From: Candidatus Coprenecus pullistercoris
GTDB lineage: Bacteria > Bacteroidota > Bacteroidia > Bacteroidales > UBA932
NCBI GenBank assembly: GCA_019116965.1
Contig: DXAT01000074.1
Location: forward strand, 1 to 52,373
DNA length: 52,373 nt
Direction: 5' to 3'
In this document: positions 43,077 to 50,978 of the stretch, one piece after another
Layout: every line of letters begins with the position of its first letter
Numbering within the stretch: the stretch's first letter is position 1
Program-made: the position numbers and the translations under genes
The notes under the pieces: generated by a model
What the model saw: the letters and a program-made list of their open reading frames with translations, nothing else
Told to the model about the DNA's origin: nothing
Databases searched by the model: none

Positions 43077-44312
43077 TTACTGTTCAAATTCTGATTTAAG
43101 GATTCTCTGAACCTCCACGACTGTCTCCTCATCGAGGTCTGCCCTATGGCATATCTCCTCGACAGGCAGTGCGAGCACACTCTTGGCTGTGTCGCATCCG
43201 ATACCCTTCAGGGCATCGATGATCCACTGCTCTATCTCGTCGTTGAACTCATCGAGCAGTACATCCTCTTCTTCATCGCCGTCTTCGCTTTCCCTGAACA
43301 CATCGATTTCATATCCTGCGAGCTGTCCTGCGAGTTTGATGTTGCTGCCGCCTTTACCGATGGCCAGCGACACCTCCGAGGGACTGAGGTTGACGCGGAT
43401 GTGCTTGGTCTCCTCGTCTATGGACATGGACGATATCTTGGCCGGACTGAGGGCCCTCTGGATGAGAAGCTGGGTGTTTGAGGTCCAGTTGATGATGTCG
43501 ATATTCTCGTTGCGCAGCTCGCGGACGATGCTGTGGATACGCGAGCCCTTGACACCGACGCATGCTCCTACCGGGTCGATGCGCTCATCGTAGGACTCTA
43601 CGGCCACCTTGGCTCTGTCACCGGGTATGCGGACAACCTTCTTGATGGTTATCAGACCGTCGAATATCTCGGGCACCTCCTGTTCGAAGAGTCTTTCGAG
43701 GAATGCCGGAGAGGTACGGGAAAGGGTGATGACGGGAGAGTTGTTCCTCATCTCCACGCTTTCTATGACGGCCTTGACGGTCTCGCCTTTCTTGAAGTAG
43801 TCGGACGGTATCTGTTCTGATTTGGGCAGGACAAGCTCGTTGCCGTCCTCGTCCATTACCAGCACTTCTTTCTTCCATACCTGATATACCTCGCCTACGA
43901 GGATCTCGTGTATGCGGTCCTTGTATTTGTTGTAGAGGTTGGCCTTCTCGATGTCGGCTATGCGGCCCTGCAGGTTCTGACGGAGGTTGAGAATGCCCCT
44001 GCGTCCGAAGTCAGAGAGCTTGACTTCCTCCGGAAAGTCCTCGCCCACCTCGTATGAGGGGTCTATCTTATGCACCTCCTCGAGGGATATCTGCGTGTTG
44101 GGATCCTCGACTTTCTCGACCACTTCCCTGTTTCTCCAGATCTCGAGGTCGCCCTTGTCGATATTGATGATGATGTCAAAGTTGTCGGCTGAGCCGTACA
44201 TCTTAATCAGCTGGGTGCGGAAGATGTCTTCCAGCACGCTCATCATAGTAGGTCTGTCGATGTTCTTGAGTTCCTTGAACTCGGCAAACGTACTTATCAG
44301 GTTTACTTCCAT
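43077..44312 (-). CDS. nusA: Transcription termination/antitermination factor NusA
   Basis: Binds RNA polymerase and nascent RNA and controls pausing and termination. 411 residues: N-terminal polymerase-binding domain (about 1-130), S1 domain (IHEILVGEVYQVWKKEVLV), KH1 (RIDPVGACVGVKGSRIHSI) and KH2 (SLAIGKGGSNIKLAGQLAGY), then an acidic linker (ESEDGDEEEDVLLDE) and a short helical C-terminus with one helix-hairpin-helix-like motif. Lacks the E. coli acidic repeats, as normal for the phylum. Starts 24 bases after rimP. Confidence 0.97.
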   Translation of the reverse strand: MEVNLISTFAEFKELKNIDRPTMMSVLEDIFRTQLIKMYGSADNFDIIINIDKGDLEIWRNREVVEKVEDPNTQISLEEVHKIDPSYEVGEDFPEEVKLSDFGRRGILNLRQNLQGRIADIEKANLYNKYKDRIHEILVGEVYQVWKKEVLVMDEDGNELVLPKSEQIPSDYFKKGETVKAVIESVEMRNNSPVITLSRTSPAFLERLFEQEVPEIFDGLITIKKVVRIPGDRAKVAVESYDERIDPVGACVGVKGSRIHSIVRELRNENIDIINWTSNTQLLIQRALSPAKISSMSIDEETKHIRVNLSPSEVSLAIGKGGSNIKLAGQLAGYEIDVFRESEDGDEEEDVLLDEFNDEIEQWIIDALKGIGCDTAKSVLALPVEEICHRADLDEETVVEVQRILKSEFEQ

Positions 44313-44336
44313 GTCGGTTATTTGTTGTTATAATTA

Positions 44337-44606
44337 TTATTCGTCTTCGGATTCATCCGCTCCGGTGTCTGCGGGACCGTCTCCCGCCGAGCTGACCATC
44401 AGGGAAAAGTCCTCCTTGTCCCTGTCGAGTCCGGACTCGATGTGCCTGCTCAGGGCTACGCAGTCATCTATGCATACGGGTCTTCCCTCGGCCCTGAAGA
44501 ATACTTTTATGTTGTTGGCCTTGTTGACAGTGACTTTGACCAGCACGAGCCCGTGCTCTTCCAGATACTGTTCAGCGATGTTCTCTATGGTCTGTTTTTC
44601 TATCAT
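44337..44606 (-). CDS. rimP: Ribosome maturation factor RimP, N-terminal domain only
   Basis: Assists late assembly of the 30S subunit. Only 89 residues, where RimP is normally about 150. The N-terminal alpha/beta domain is complete (ENIAEQYLEEHGLVLVKVTV, VCIDDCVALSRHIESGLDRD, FSLMVSSAG), but right after SSAG, where the family continues into the linker and SH3-like C-terminal domain, the protein ends in an acidic tail DGPADTGADESEDE and two tandem TAA stops. No remnant of the missing domain is found in the 24 bases before nusA. Position in rimP-nusA-infB supports the identity. Confidence 0.88.
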   Translation of the reverse strand: MIEKQTIENIAEQYLEEHGLVLVKVTVNKANNIKVFFRAEGRPVCIDDCVALSRHIESGLDRDKEDFSLMVSSAGDGPADTGADESEDE

Positions 44607-44630
44607 AAGATAACTGTTAATGCCGGAGGC

Positions 44631-44661
44631 AGATAAAACAAAAGGGACTCGCCGTCCCTTT
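44631..44661 (-). promoter_or_regulatory. Terminator-like leader of the rimP-nusA-infB operon
   Basis: On the minus-strand transcript AAAGGGAC (44654-44661) pairs with GTCCCTTT (44641-44648) over a 5-base loop, followed by TGTTTTA. It lies between the promoter and rimP and has the form of an intrinsic terminator, so it is a candidate attenuator, possibly sensing NusA. Confidence 0.6.
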
Positions 44662-44680
44662 CCACTTTCCTAAATCAGCA

Positions 44681-44712
44681 CAAAAGTAGTGGTTTTGTAC
44701 TGATAATCCAAA
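44681..44712 (-). promoter_or_regulatory. Promoter of rimP-nusA-infB
   Basis: Minus strand: TTTG (44709-44712), 20 bases, TACTTTTG (44681-44688), an exact TAnnTTTG -7. Transcription should start near 44676, about 70 bases before rimP, so the leader hairpin is transcribed. Confidence 0.72.
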
Positions 44713-44761
44713 AAAAATTGCTTTCTTTGCGTGATTCTTTATAAAATGAAATTTGCTTATC

Positions 44762-45751
44762 ATGGAGGTAAGTGCTAAAATAATAGCGGAGCATCTCGGA
44801 GGAGAGATCATCGGCAATCCCGATGTGACGGTATCGTCCGTGGCCCGCATCGAGTCAGGACGGAGCGGTACCCTATGCTTCCTGGCCAATCCCAAGTATG
44901 AGCATTATCTTTATACTTGCAAGGCAAGCATAATACTTATCAACAGGACATTCGAACCAAAGGAGCCTGTGCAGGCCACGCTTGTCAAGGTGGACAATGC
45001 GTATGAGGCCATTGCTTCCCTCCTGGACCTGCTCAATACCATGAAGTCGGCCAGGCGCAGGGGGAGAGCCTGGTCTGCGCATATCGCTTTCTCTGCCCGT
45101 CTCGGAAAAGGCGTGTATGTCGGCTCAAATGCCTATATCGGCAAGAAAGCTGTGGTCGGAAAGGGTTCCCAGATATATCCCATGGTATATATAGGAGAGG
45201 GCGTCACTGTCGGGGAGAACTGCATCATCTATCCCGGCGTGAAGATATACCGCGGATGCAAGATAGGCAATAACTGCATAATACAGGCCAATGCCGTGAT
45301 AGGCTCTGACGGTTTCGGTTTCGCACCCACAGCTGACGGTACATACAAGAAGATACCGCAGACCGGAATAGTCACTGTCGAGGACAACTGCGAGATCGGG
45401 GCCAATACGGTCATCGACCGCTCTACGATGGGCACTACTCTCATCGAGAAAGGAGTCAAGCTGGACAATCTTATACAGGTGGCTCACAATGTGGTCATAG
45501 GCGCCAATACCGTAATCGCGGCGCAGACCGGCATAGCCGGCTCCTCCAAGGTCGGCCGTTCCTGCATGATCGGAGGCCAGGTGGGCATAGCCGGTCATCT
45601 TAATATCGCTGACGGAACCAGGCTCGCGGCGCAGGCCGGAGTCCAGGGAGATATCAGGGAGGAGGGCAAGGCCTATATGGGCAGTCCTGCCATTGAGCAC
45701 ATGAACTTCATACGGTCTTATGCGATTTTCCGCCGCAACGGCAAGAAATAG
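44762..45751 (+). CDS. lpxD: UDP-3-O-acylglucosamine N-acyltransferase LpxD
   Basis: Third step of lipid A synthesis: adds the second acyl chain to UDP-3-O-acyl-glucosamine. 329 residues: N-terminal uridine-binding domain ([19 protein letters not shown] to about 100, [14 protein letters not shown]), a left-handed beta helix of hexapeptide repeats with the catalytic His in [14 protein letters not shown], and a C-terminal helix ([16 protein letters not shown]). Starts ATG at 44762, 9 bases into an in-frame extension that begins with TTG. First gene of lpxD-lpxC-lpxA-wbqC. Confidence 0.96.
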   Translation: MEVSAKIIAEHLGGEIIGNPDVTVSSVARIESGRSGTLCFLANPKYEHYLYTCKASIILINRTFEPKEPVQATLVKVDNAYEAIASLLDLLNTMKSARRRGRAWSAHIAFSARLGKGVYVGSNAYIGKKAVVGKGSQIYPMVYIGEGVTVGENCIIYPGVKIYRGCKIGNNCIIQANAVIGSDGFGFAPTADGTYKKIPQTGIVTVEDNCEIGANTVIDRSTMGTTLIEKGVKLDNLIQVAHNVVIGANTVIAAQTGIAGSSKVGRSCMIGGQVGIAGHLNIADGTRLAAQAGVQGDIREEGKAYMGSPAIEHMNFIRSYAIFRRNGKK

Positions 45752-45773
45752 TTAAGGAATTAAGATTACCGTT

Positions 45774-46700
45774 ATGGTTGAAAGACAGAAAACACTTAAA
45801 AGACACTATACTTTCGAGGGGAAAGGGCTTCATTCGGGGCAGAAGGTCCGCATGACACTGAAGCCGGCACCGGAGAATCACGGTATCCGGTTTTTAAGGA
45901 CGGATCTCGGACATGATGCCGTGATAGAGGCTGTGGCGGATTATGTGACATATACACAGCGCGGTACTACACTGGAGCACGGAGAGGTGAGGATATCCAC
46001 CCTCGAGCATCTGATGTCCGCATTCTATGGTATGGGAGTGGACAATGCGCTGGTAGAGGTTGACAATTTCGAAGTGCCTATCCTGGATGGAAGCGCCCTC
46101 CCGTATGTTACGGCTGTTCTGGCGGACGGACTTCAGGAGCAGAATGCCTTGAGAAACTATTTCGAGGTGAGGGAGACCGTGCATTACAAGGATGAGAAGA
46201 CCGGTTCGGAGATTACCATCCTGCCTGCGGACGGGTTCTCTGTGGATATCACTGTGGATTTCAATTCGCATGTGCTCGGAGTCCAGAAAGTGCATTATGA
46301 CAGCAATACCGATTATGCCGTGGATATAGCTCCGTGCCGGACATTCGTATTCTTCCATGAACTTGAGTTTCTTTTCAGAAACAATCTTATAAAAGGCGGA
46401 GACCTTGAGAACGCCATCGTGATAGTGGAGCATCCGGTCCCCGAGGAGGACCTGGCCCGCATGGCCTCGCTTTTCAATGTGGACAGGGTGGACAGGCTGC
46501 CTGAAGGATATCTTGACAATGTAAGACTCCACTTTCCCGATGAGTGCGGACGCCACAAGCTTCTCGACCTGCTCGGAGACTTTTCTCTGGCCGGCCGGCG
46601 TATCAAAGGCCATGTGATAGCCGACAAGAGCGGGCACAGGATCAATACCATTGTGGCCGGGATATTAAGAGAACAGATACTTAAGACTTACAATAATTAA
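45774..46700 (+). CDS. lpxC: UDP-3-O-acyl-N-acetylglucosamine deacetylase LpxC (stand-alone)
   Basis: Zinc deacetylase for the committed step of lipid A synthesis. 308 residues: GLHSGQKVRMTLKPAP, STLEHLMSAFYGMGVDNALV (His ligand), PILDGSALPYV, CRTFVFFHELEFL, DECGRHKLLDLLGD (zinc His and Asp) and KGHVIADKSGH (general acid His). It ends at ILREQILKTYNN. In Bacteroides and Porphyromonas LpxC is fused to FabZ in a protein of about 460 residues; here the FabZ part is absent and lpxA follows after 15 bases, so FabZ must be encoded elsewhere. Confidence 0.95.
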   Translation: MVERQKTLKRHYTFEGKGLHSGQKVRMTLKPAPENHGIRFLRTDLGHDAVIEAVADYVTYTQRGTTLEHGEVRISTLEHLMSAFYGMGVDNALVEVDNFEVPILDGSALPYVTAVLADGLQEQNALRNYFEVRETVHYKDEKTGSEITILPADGFSVDITVDFNSHVLGVQKVHYDSNTDYAVDIAPCRTFVFFHELEFLFRNNLIKGGDLENAIVIVEHPVPEEDLARMASLFNVDRVDRLPEGYLDNVRLHFPDECGRHKLLDLLGDFSLAGRRIKGHVIADKSGHRINTIVAGILREQILKTYNN

Positions 46701-46715
46701 TCGACAATAACTGCT

Positions 46716-47507
46716 ATGCAATTTTCATCAGTACATCCCAATGCCAGGATAGCCGCAAATGTGGAGATAGGTCCCTATTGCTATATTGCGGAGAATGTGG
46801 AAATAGGAGAGGGGTGCGTTATCGGTCCCCATGCGACGATTTTCGACTATGTCAAGATAGGTAAGAACTGCAAGATATTCCCGGGAGCCGTAATAGGTGC
46901 GGTACCTCAGGATATGAAGTTTGCCGGAGAGGTATCATGGGTGGAGATAGGTGACAATACGGTCATCCGCGAGTGCGCCACCATCAACCGTGGAACGGCC
47001 GCCAGCGGCAAGATGCTGACCAAGATCGGTGACAACTGTCTGATTATGTCATACGCCCATGTTGCTCACGACTGTCACATCGGCAACCATGTGATTCAGA
47101 CCAGTTATGTGGGACTGGCCGGAGAAACGGATGTGGATGACTGGGCTATCATAGGCGGCGGCTCGCTGGCTCACCAGTTTACCCGTATCGGCATGCATGC
47201 TATGATCTCGGGCGGCTCCTTGATAGGCAAGGATGTTCCCCCGTATGCTATGGCCGGGCGTAATCCGCTGTCTTTCTGCGGACTCAATAATGTGGGACTG
47301 CGCCGTCGCGGATTCACCAACGAGCAGATAGACCGTATCCGCGAGATATACCGCATAATATACAACAGCGGCCTCAACCGCAGCGATGCCTGCCGTGAGG
47401 TGGAGAGAGAGGTGCCTCCCTGCATCGAGAGGGACAACATTCTCAATTTCATCAGGGCCTCGAAACGCGGAGTCATCAGATTCTCAGATCTGTCTGCGGA
47501 TGAATAA
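46716..47507 (+). CDS. lpxA: UDP-N-acetylglucosamine acyltransferase LpxA
   Basis: First acylation step of lipid A synthesis. 263 residues with the left-handed beta helix (hexapeptide repeats from IAANVEIGPYCYIAENVEIG on), the catalytic His in MSYAHVAHDCHIGNH, the Bacteroidota-type GGGSLAHQFTRIGMHAMISGG and a helical C-terminal trimer part (GLNNVGLRRRGFTNEQIDRI). Its last 8 bases overlap the next gene. Confidence 0.96.
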   Translation: MQFSSVHPNARIAANVEIGPYCYIAENVEIGEGCVIGPHATIFDYVKIGKNCKIFPGAVIGAVPQDMKFAGEVSWVEIGDNTVIRECATINRGTAASGKMLTKIGDNCLIMSYAHVAHDCHIGNHVIQTSYVGLAGETDVDDWAIIGGGSLAHQFTRIGMHAMISGGSLIGKDVPPYAMAGRNPLSFCGLNNVGLRRRGFTNEQIDRIREIYRIIYNSGLNRSDACREVEREVPPCIERDNILNFIRASKRGVIRFSDLSADE

Positions 47508-48126
47508 CCGTCCGGCCCGGGCCATAGTCTCCACCGCGTATTTCCCGCCGGTAGAGTATTTTATGGCAGCTTCCGATACCGGCTGCATTCTCATAGAGGA
47601 CAGCGGGTCGTATGTCAAACAATCCTATAGAAACCGTTGCAGGATATATGCCTGTGACGGTATTCTTTCATTGACAGTGCCGGTCCTGCAGCCGCAGGGC
47701 GCGAGGGATATCCGCGGAGTGCGGATAGACTATTCGAAGCCGTGGCTTCAGCAGCATGAGCGTGCCTTGATATCGGCTTACAGGACTTCGGCTTTTTTCG
47801 AGTATTATCAGGATGATATCTTTCCCATTCTGGACTCCCGTCCTGAGACTTTGTTTGAGCTCAATACGGCATTGACAATCAGGCTGACCGAACTGCTTGG
47901 GCTCAAGTGTGCTGTGTCTTTCACAGGGGATTTCCGGAAAGAGTACGGTCAGGATACCATGGACCTGCGGGAAGCCATACATCCCAAAAAACCGGTTCCT
48001 GATGTTTTCAAGAGCCGGTTCAAGCCTTATTATCAAGTGTTTTCCGAAAAATACGGCTTCATTTCCGGACTTTCTGTCCTGGACCTTCTTTTCAATGAGG
48101 GTCCCAATGCCATATCATTTCTTTAG
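47500..48126 (+). CDS. WbqC family protein
   Basis: 208 residues. The start IVSTAYFPPVEYFMAASD and the following YVKQSYRNRCRIYACDG match the WbqC pattern (family PF08889), with DYSKPWLQQHERALISAYR and SAFFEYYQDDIFPIL as further blocks. The family is linked to surface polysaccharide genes but its reaction is not established. The ATG overlaps the end of lpxA by 8 bases, which places it in the lipid A operon; earlier in-frame starts run far into lpxA. It overlaps the convergent porin gene by 4 bases. Confidence 0.85.
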   Translation: MNNRPARAIVSTAYFPPVEYFMAASDTGCILIEDSGSYVKQSYRNRCRIYACDGILSLTVPVLQPQGARDIRGVRIDYSKPWLQQHERALISAYRTSAFFEYYQDDIFPILDSRPETLFELNTALTIRLTELLGLKCAVSFTGDFRKEYGQDTMDLREAIHPKKPVPDVFKSRFKPYYQVFSEKYGFISGLSVLDLLFNEGPNAISFL

Positions 48127-49700
48127 AATCTCCAGCCGAGGGTCAGCAGTATCTTCCAGTTGAGGAAACTTTCCTGCACAGAGGGCACCTGCTTGTTGTC
48201 GTAGGTGTTGTAAAGCAGGAAGCTGAGATTGTTGCGGTTGCACTGCTGCTGGTACGCGAGGTCTACGAAGAAGCCTGACGGGCTGCGGAATCCTATGCCG
48301 GCCGATGCGTAATGCCGGTCGTTGTCGTAGCTGCTGTAGGGCGAGTCCCCGGTTGTCCTGTAGGGGGAGCTGTAGTAGTTGTATCCGAGCCTTATGGCTA
48401 CCTGGGGATGAGGCCATGCCTCGATGCCGGCGCGGAGGTTGTTGACGGCTTTGTAGTATGCCGACATATAGCTGTTCTCTGTTTCGAAGACGCTTCTGTT
48501 GCCGGAATCGTCGGCGAGGGCTATGCATGAGTAGTCTGTCCTTTCATAGTCCAGGCCGAGAGCAACCCATCCTCCGATGGTATAGCCTATTCCGAGATTG
48601 AATCTGAACGGGGAGGTTACCCTGTAGCTGAACTCACCGACCGGTGAATCCACGGCCGAGCCTCCGTACTGACCGGTGTATCCTGTCATGCTCTGCATCC
48701 ATGTCTCGGTGAGGAACATCCATGTAGGAGTGGATATGGAGCCTCCGATAGTCAGGCCGGCTGTCGGGCGGACTATGAAACCTGCCTCGACGCCGACTCC
48801 GAATCCGGATGTGGTCATGCGGTAGTCATATGTGAAATCGGTGAATCCGGTCTCGAAAAGGGCCGGATTGCCGGCTGTCTCAGAGATAGAAGTGTGCTCG
48901 TTCATCCAGATACTTTGGAACTTGAGGTTTGCTCCGAAGATGAATATGTTGTCCACATTGCCGGATAGATTGAGTATGATGTCCTCCACATATCCAGTCC
49001 TTACCTTGTCGTAACGCTGTACGAGTGTGCCGGGGACATAGAACTGTCCGTCCTGGGAGATGTTTTCGGTGGCTCCTATGAAACTGTCGCTGTTCCGGAG
49101 TGAGTCCACTAAGCCGGTATTCCATCCGAGTATCTGGTCCCATGCGGCACCGCCGGGAGCGAAAAACGGTCTGTCCGGATATCCTTCAGGCATGGTCATG
49201 TTGTCGGGGCTCAGTCCTGTCATGGATGCTGCCAGACTTCCCAAGTAGCTGGACTGGCTCTGGAATCCGCTGCCTGAGCTGCGGTAGGCGAAGTTGTTGG
49301 ACTGGTTGGCAGTGATGGCGAAGTTGAAATTGAGCAGCCCTCTTGTCCTGCCGGTGTCGAACGAACCTACCCAGCCCACATTGGAGAGGGAAAAACGGCT
49401 GATGGACGAATGTGACAGGTCGCCCAGCATCGTGGTGTTGGTATTGCCGGAGTATACCGACGGTGTGAGGGTTATCTCCGAGTATCTGTAAACCCCTGAT
49501 GCCGCCGGGTTGTAGGACAGGGCCCCCAGGTCTCCTCCGAGGGCTGTCATCGCGTTGCCCATACCTACGCTTCGGGCTGTTCCGTCGTAGTATCTGGAAG
49601 AGAATGCAAGGGCATTGTCGGTGTACTGCGGAGTCAGCTGGGCGTAGGCCTGAACTGCTCCGATCAGGAGAATCAGTACTGTAATGGTCTTTCTGAACAT
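48123..49700 (-). CDS. OmpP1/FadL-type outer membrane transport protein
   Basis: 525 residues with a signal peptide (TITVLILLIGAVQAYAQ) and a beta-barrel rich in aromatic and glycine residues, ending in the outer-membrane signal WKILLTLGWRF (terminal Phe). The N-terminal hatch-like part ARSVGMGNAMTALGGDLGALSYNPAA is typical of the OmpP1/FadL family in Bacteroidota, which takes up hydrophobic compounds; relatives such as PorV serve type IX secretion, so that role is an alternative. It follows the aromatic-rich lipoprotein by 21 bases. Confidence 0.88.
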   Translation of the reverse strand: MFRKTITVLILLIGAVQAYAQLTPQYTDNALAFSSRYYDGTARSVGMGNAMTALGGDLGALSYNPAASGVYRYSEITLTPSVYSGNTNTTMLGDLSHSSISRFSLSNVGWVGSFDTGRTRGLLNFNFAITANQSNNFAYRSSGSGFQSQSSYLGSLAASMTGLSPDNMTMPEGYPDRPFFAPGGAAWDQILGWNTGLVDSLRNSDSFIGATENISQDGQFYVPGTLVQRYDKVRTGYVEDIILNLSGNVDNIFIFGANLKFQSIWMNEHTSISETAGNPALFETGFTDFTYDYRMTTSGFGVGVEAGFIVRPTAGLTIGGSISTPTWMFLTETWMQSMTGYTGQYGGSAVDSPVGEFSYRVTSPFRFNLGIGYTIGGWVALGLDYERTDYSCIALADDSGNRSVFETENSYMSAYYKAVNNLRAGIEAWPHPQVAIRLGYNYYSSPYRTTGDSPYSSYDNDRHYASAGIGFRSPSGFFVDLAYQQQCNRNNLSFLLYNTYDNKQVPSVQESFLNWKILLTLGWRF

Positions 49701-49721
49701 GATTGCAAATGATCTATGTGG

Positions 49722-50894
49722 TTACCTTCTGACTCCGCCTCCGCTGCGGGTGCCGCCTCCGCTGTAGGAGCGTCCGCCTCCGCCGGAGAACGATGACCTG
49801 GATACGCTTCTCGTCGCTCCGGAGTTAAACGATGAGCGGGAGGTGCTGTTATAAGTAGTGCTTCTGTTGAAGGTCGTGTTGGCATTTCTGCTGAAACCGG
49901 TAGCCGAGCCTCTGCTGAAGCTGCTGCCGCGGGATTCAAAGGGACTGCGGAATCCGGAGGTTACATCTGCCCTTCTGTAGGATGAGCCGGCTCTGTCGGT
50001 GTAGGAAACCGTGCCGGCGGCACGGCGGAAGTCTCGGCTGCTGCCGGCGAGTCTTCCGGAAGAAGCTGTCGCTGAACCGCGGCTGACATATCCTTCTCCG
50101 AGATTGATGGATGAGGCCGTGCTACGGTACGATCTTACTGATGAAGATGAAGCTCTTGAGACGCCGGTCCTGCCAGTCGTGGCCGTTGCGGCTGTTCCGG
50201 CGTTGCGTCCTCTGACAGTAGTCATGCCTCCGCGGACAGTCCTGGCTGCCATTGTCCGTTCTCCGGAAACTGTCCTGACTCCTGTGTCGCGCTTGCCGTA
50301 GTAGACAGGCTGTCCTGCGACAGGGTACCCCCAGCCGTACCAGGGATCATACCAGCCCCACGGACCGTACCACCAGTCGGGACCGTACCAGCCCCAGCTG
50401 TTCCATGCGAAACTCCATCTCCAGCCCCAGCTCGGATACCACGGGTCGTAGATGCCGGGGAACCAGGGCGAGTACCAGTTGTACCAGTTGGCCCAGCCGG
50501 AATATCTTCCCCACGGACCGAACATGTCCCAGTAACGCCAGTCCCAGTACGAGCAGTATGTGCCGTATCCGAGAAGGTCGTAGTCATACCAGTTTATATT
50601 CAGGTCTATGCTTGCCGGAATGTATGCGGCGGCAGTGGATGTTATACTATTGACTGTACCGGAGCCGGTGCCGGCCAGCACTATCGTATCAGAGAAACGG
50701 GCAGCTTCCTGACGGGTCCTTTCAACTAATTCCTGCACTTCCCTGCTGTCGGCGAGCATCTCGTCCCGGGACTCTGGCGTGGCCCTGTAGTAGATGCCGT
50801 CATCGAAAACGGAATAGGCATAGCGGGAGGATGTCGCGCAGGAGCACAGCAGTGCCGCGGAGCATACTGAAAGTAAAATCAGACTTTTTTTCAT
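49722..50894 (-). CDS. Lipoprotein with Trp/Tyr/Gly-rich and Arg/Ser/Gly-rich regions
   Basis: 390 residues. A lipoprotein signal (KKSLILLSVCSAALLCSC) is followed by SRYAYSVFDDGIYYRATPES, a short helical part, then about 75 residues (near 130-205) made almost wholly of Trp, Tyr, Gly, Pro and Asp, and a long tail of Arg, Ser, Gly and Thr ending in SGGGTRSGGGVRR. Similar Bacteroidota proteins are often misnamed vitellogenin II precursor. Function unknown; the composition suggests a flexible surface or periplasmic protein. AAGGAGG (50900-50906) lies 5 bases before the ATG at 50894. Divergent from proS. Confidence 0.8.
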   Translation of the reverse strand: MKKSLILLSVCSAALLCSCATSSRYAYSVFDDGIYYRATPESRDEMLADSREVQELVERTRQEAARFSDTIVLAGTGSGTVNSITSTAAAYIPASIDLNINWYDYDLLGYGTYCSYWDWRYWDMFGPWGRYSGWANWYNWYSPWFPGIYDPWYPSWGWRWSFAWNSWGWYGPDWWYGPWGWYDPWYGWGYPVAGQPVYYGKRDTGVRTVSGERTMAARTVRGGMTTVRGRNAGTAATATTGRTGVSRASSSSVRSYRSTASSINLGEGYVSRGSATASSGRLAGSSRDFRRAAGTVSYTDRAGSSYRRADVTSGFRSPFESRGSSFSRGSATGFSRNANTTFNRSTTYNSTSRSSFNSGATRSVSRSSFSGGGGRSYSGGGTRSGGGVRR

Positions 50895-50923
50895 ACCTGC
50901 CTCCTTTTTGTATAAATAATTAC

Positions 50924-50931
50924 TACTTTTG
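50924..50931 (+). promoter_or_regulatory. -7 element of the proS promoter
   Basis: TACTTTTG, exact TAnnTTTG, 47 bases before the proS ATG. A TTTG occurs at 50907-50910 but the 13-base spacing is too short, so the -33 element is not clear. Confidence 0.5.
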
Positions 50932-50978
50932 CATTTCCATACAAAATAACAAAAATCATTCCATATAAACAATAAATA

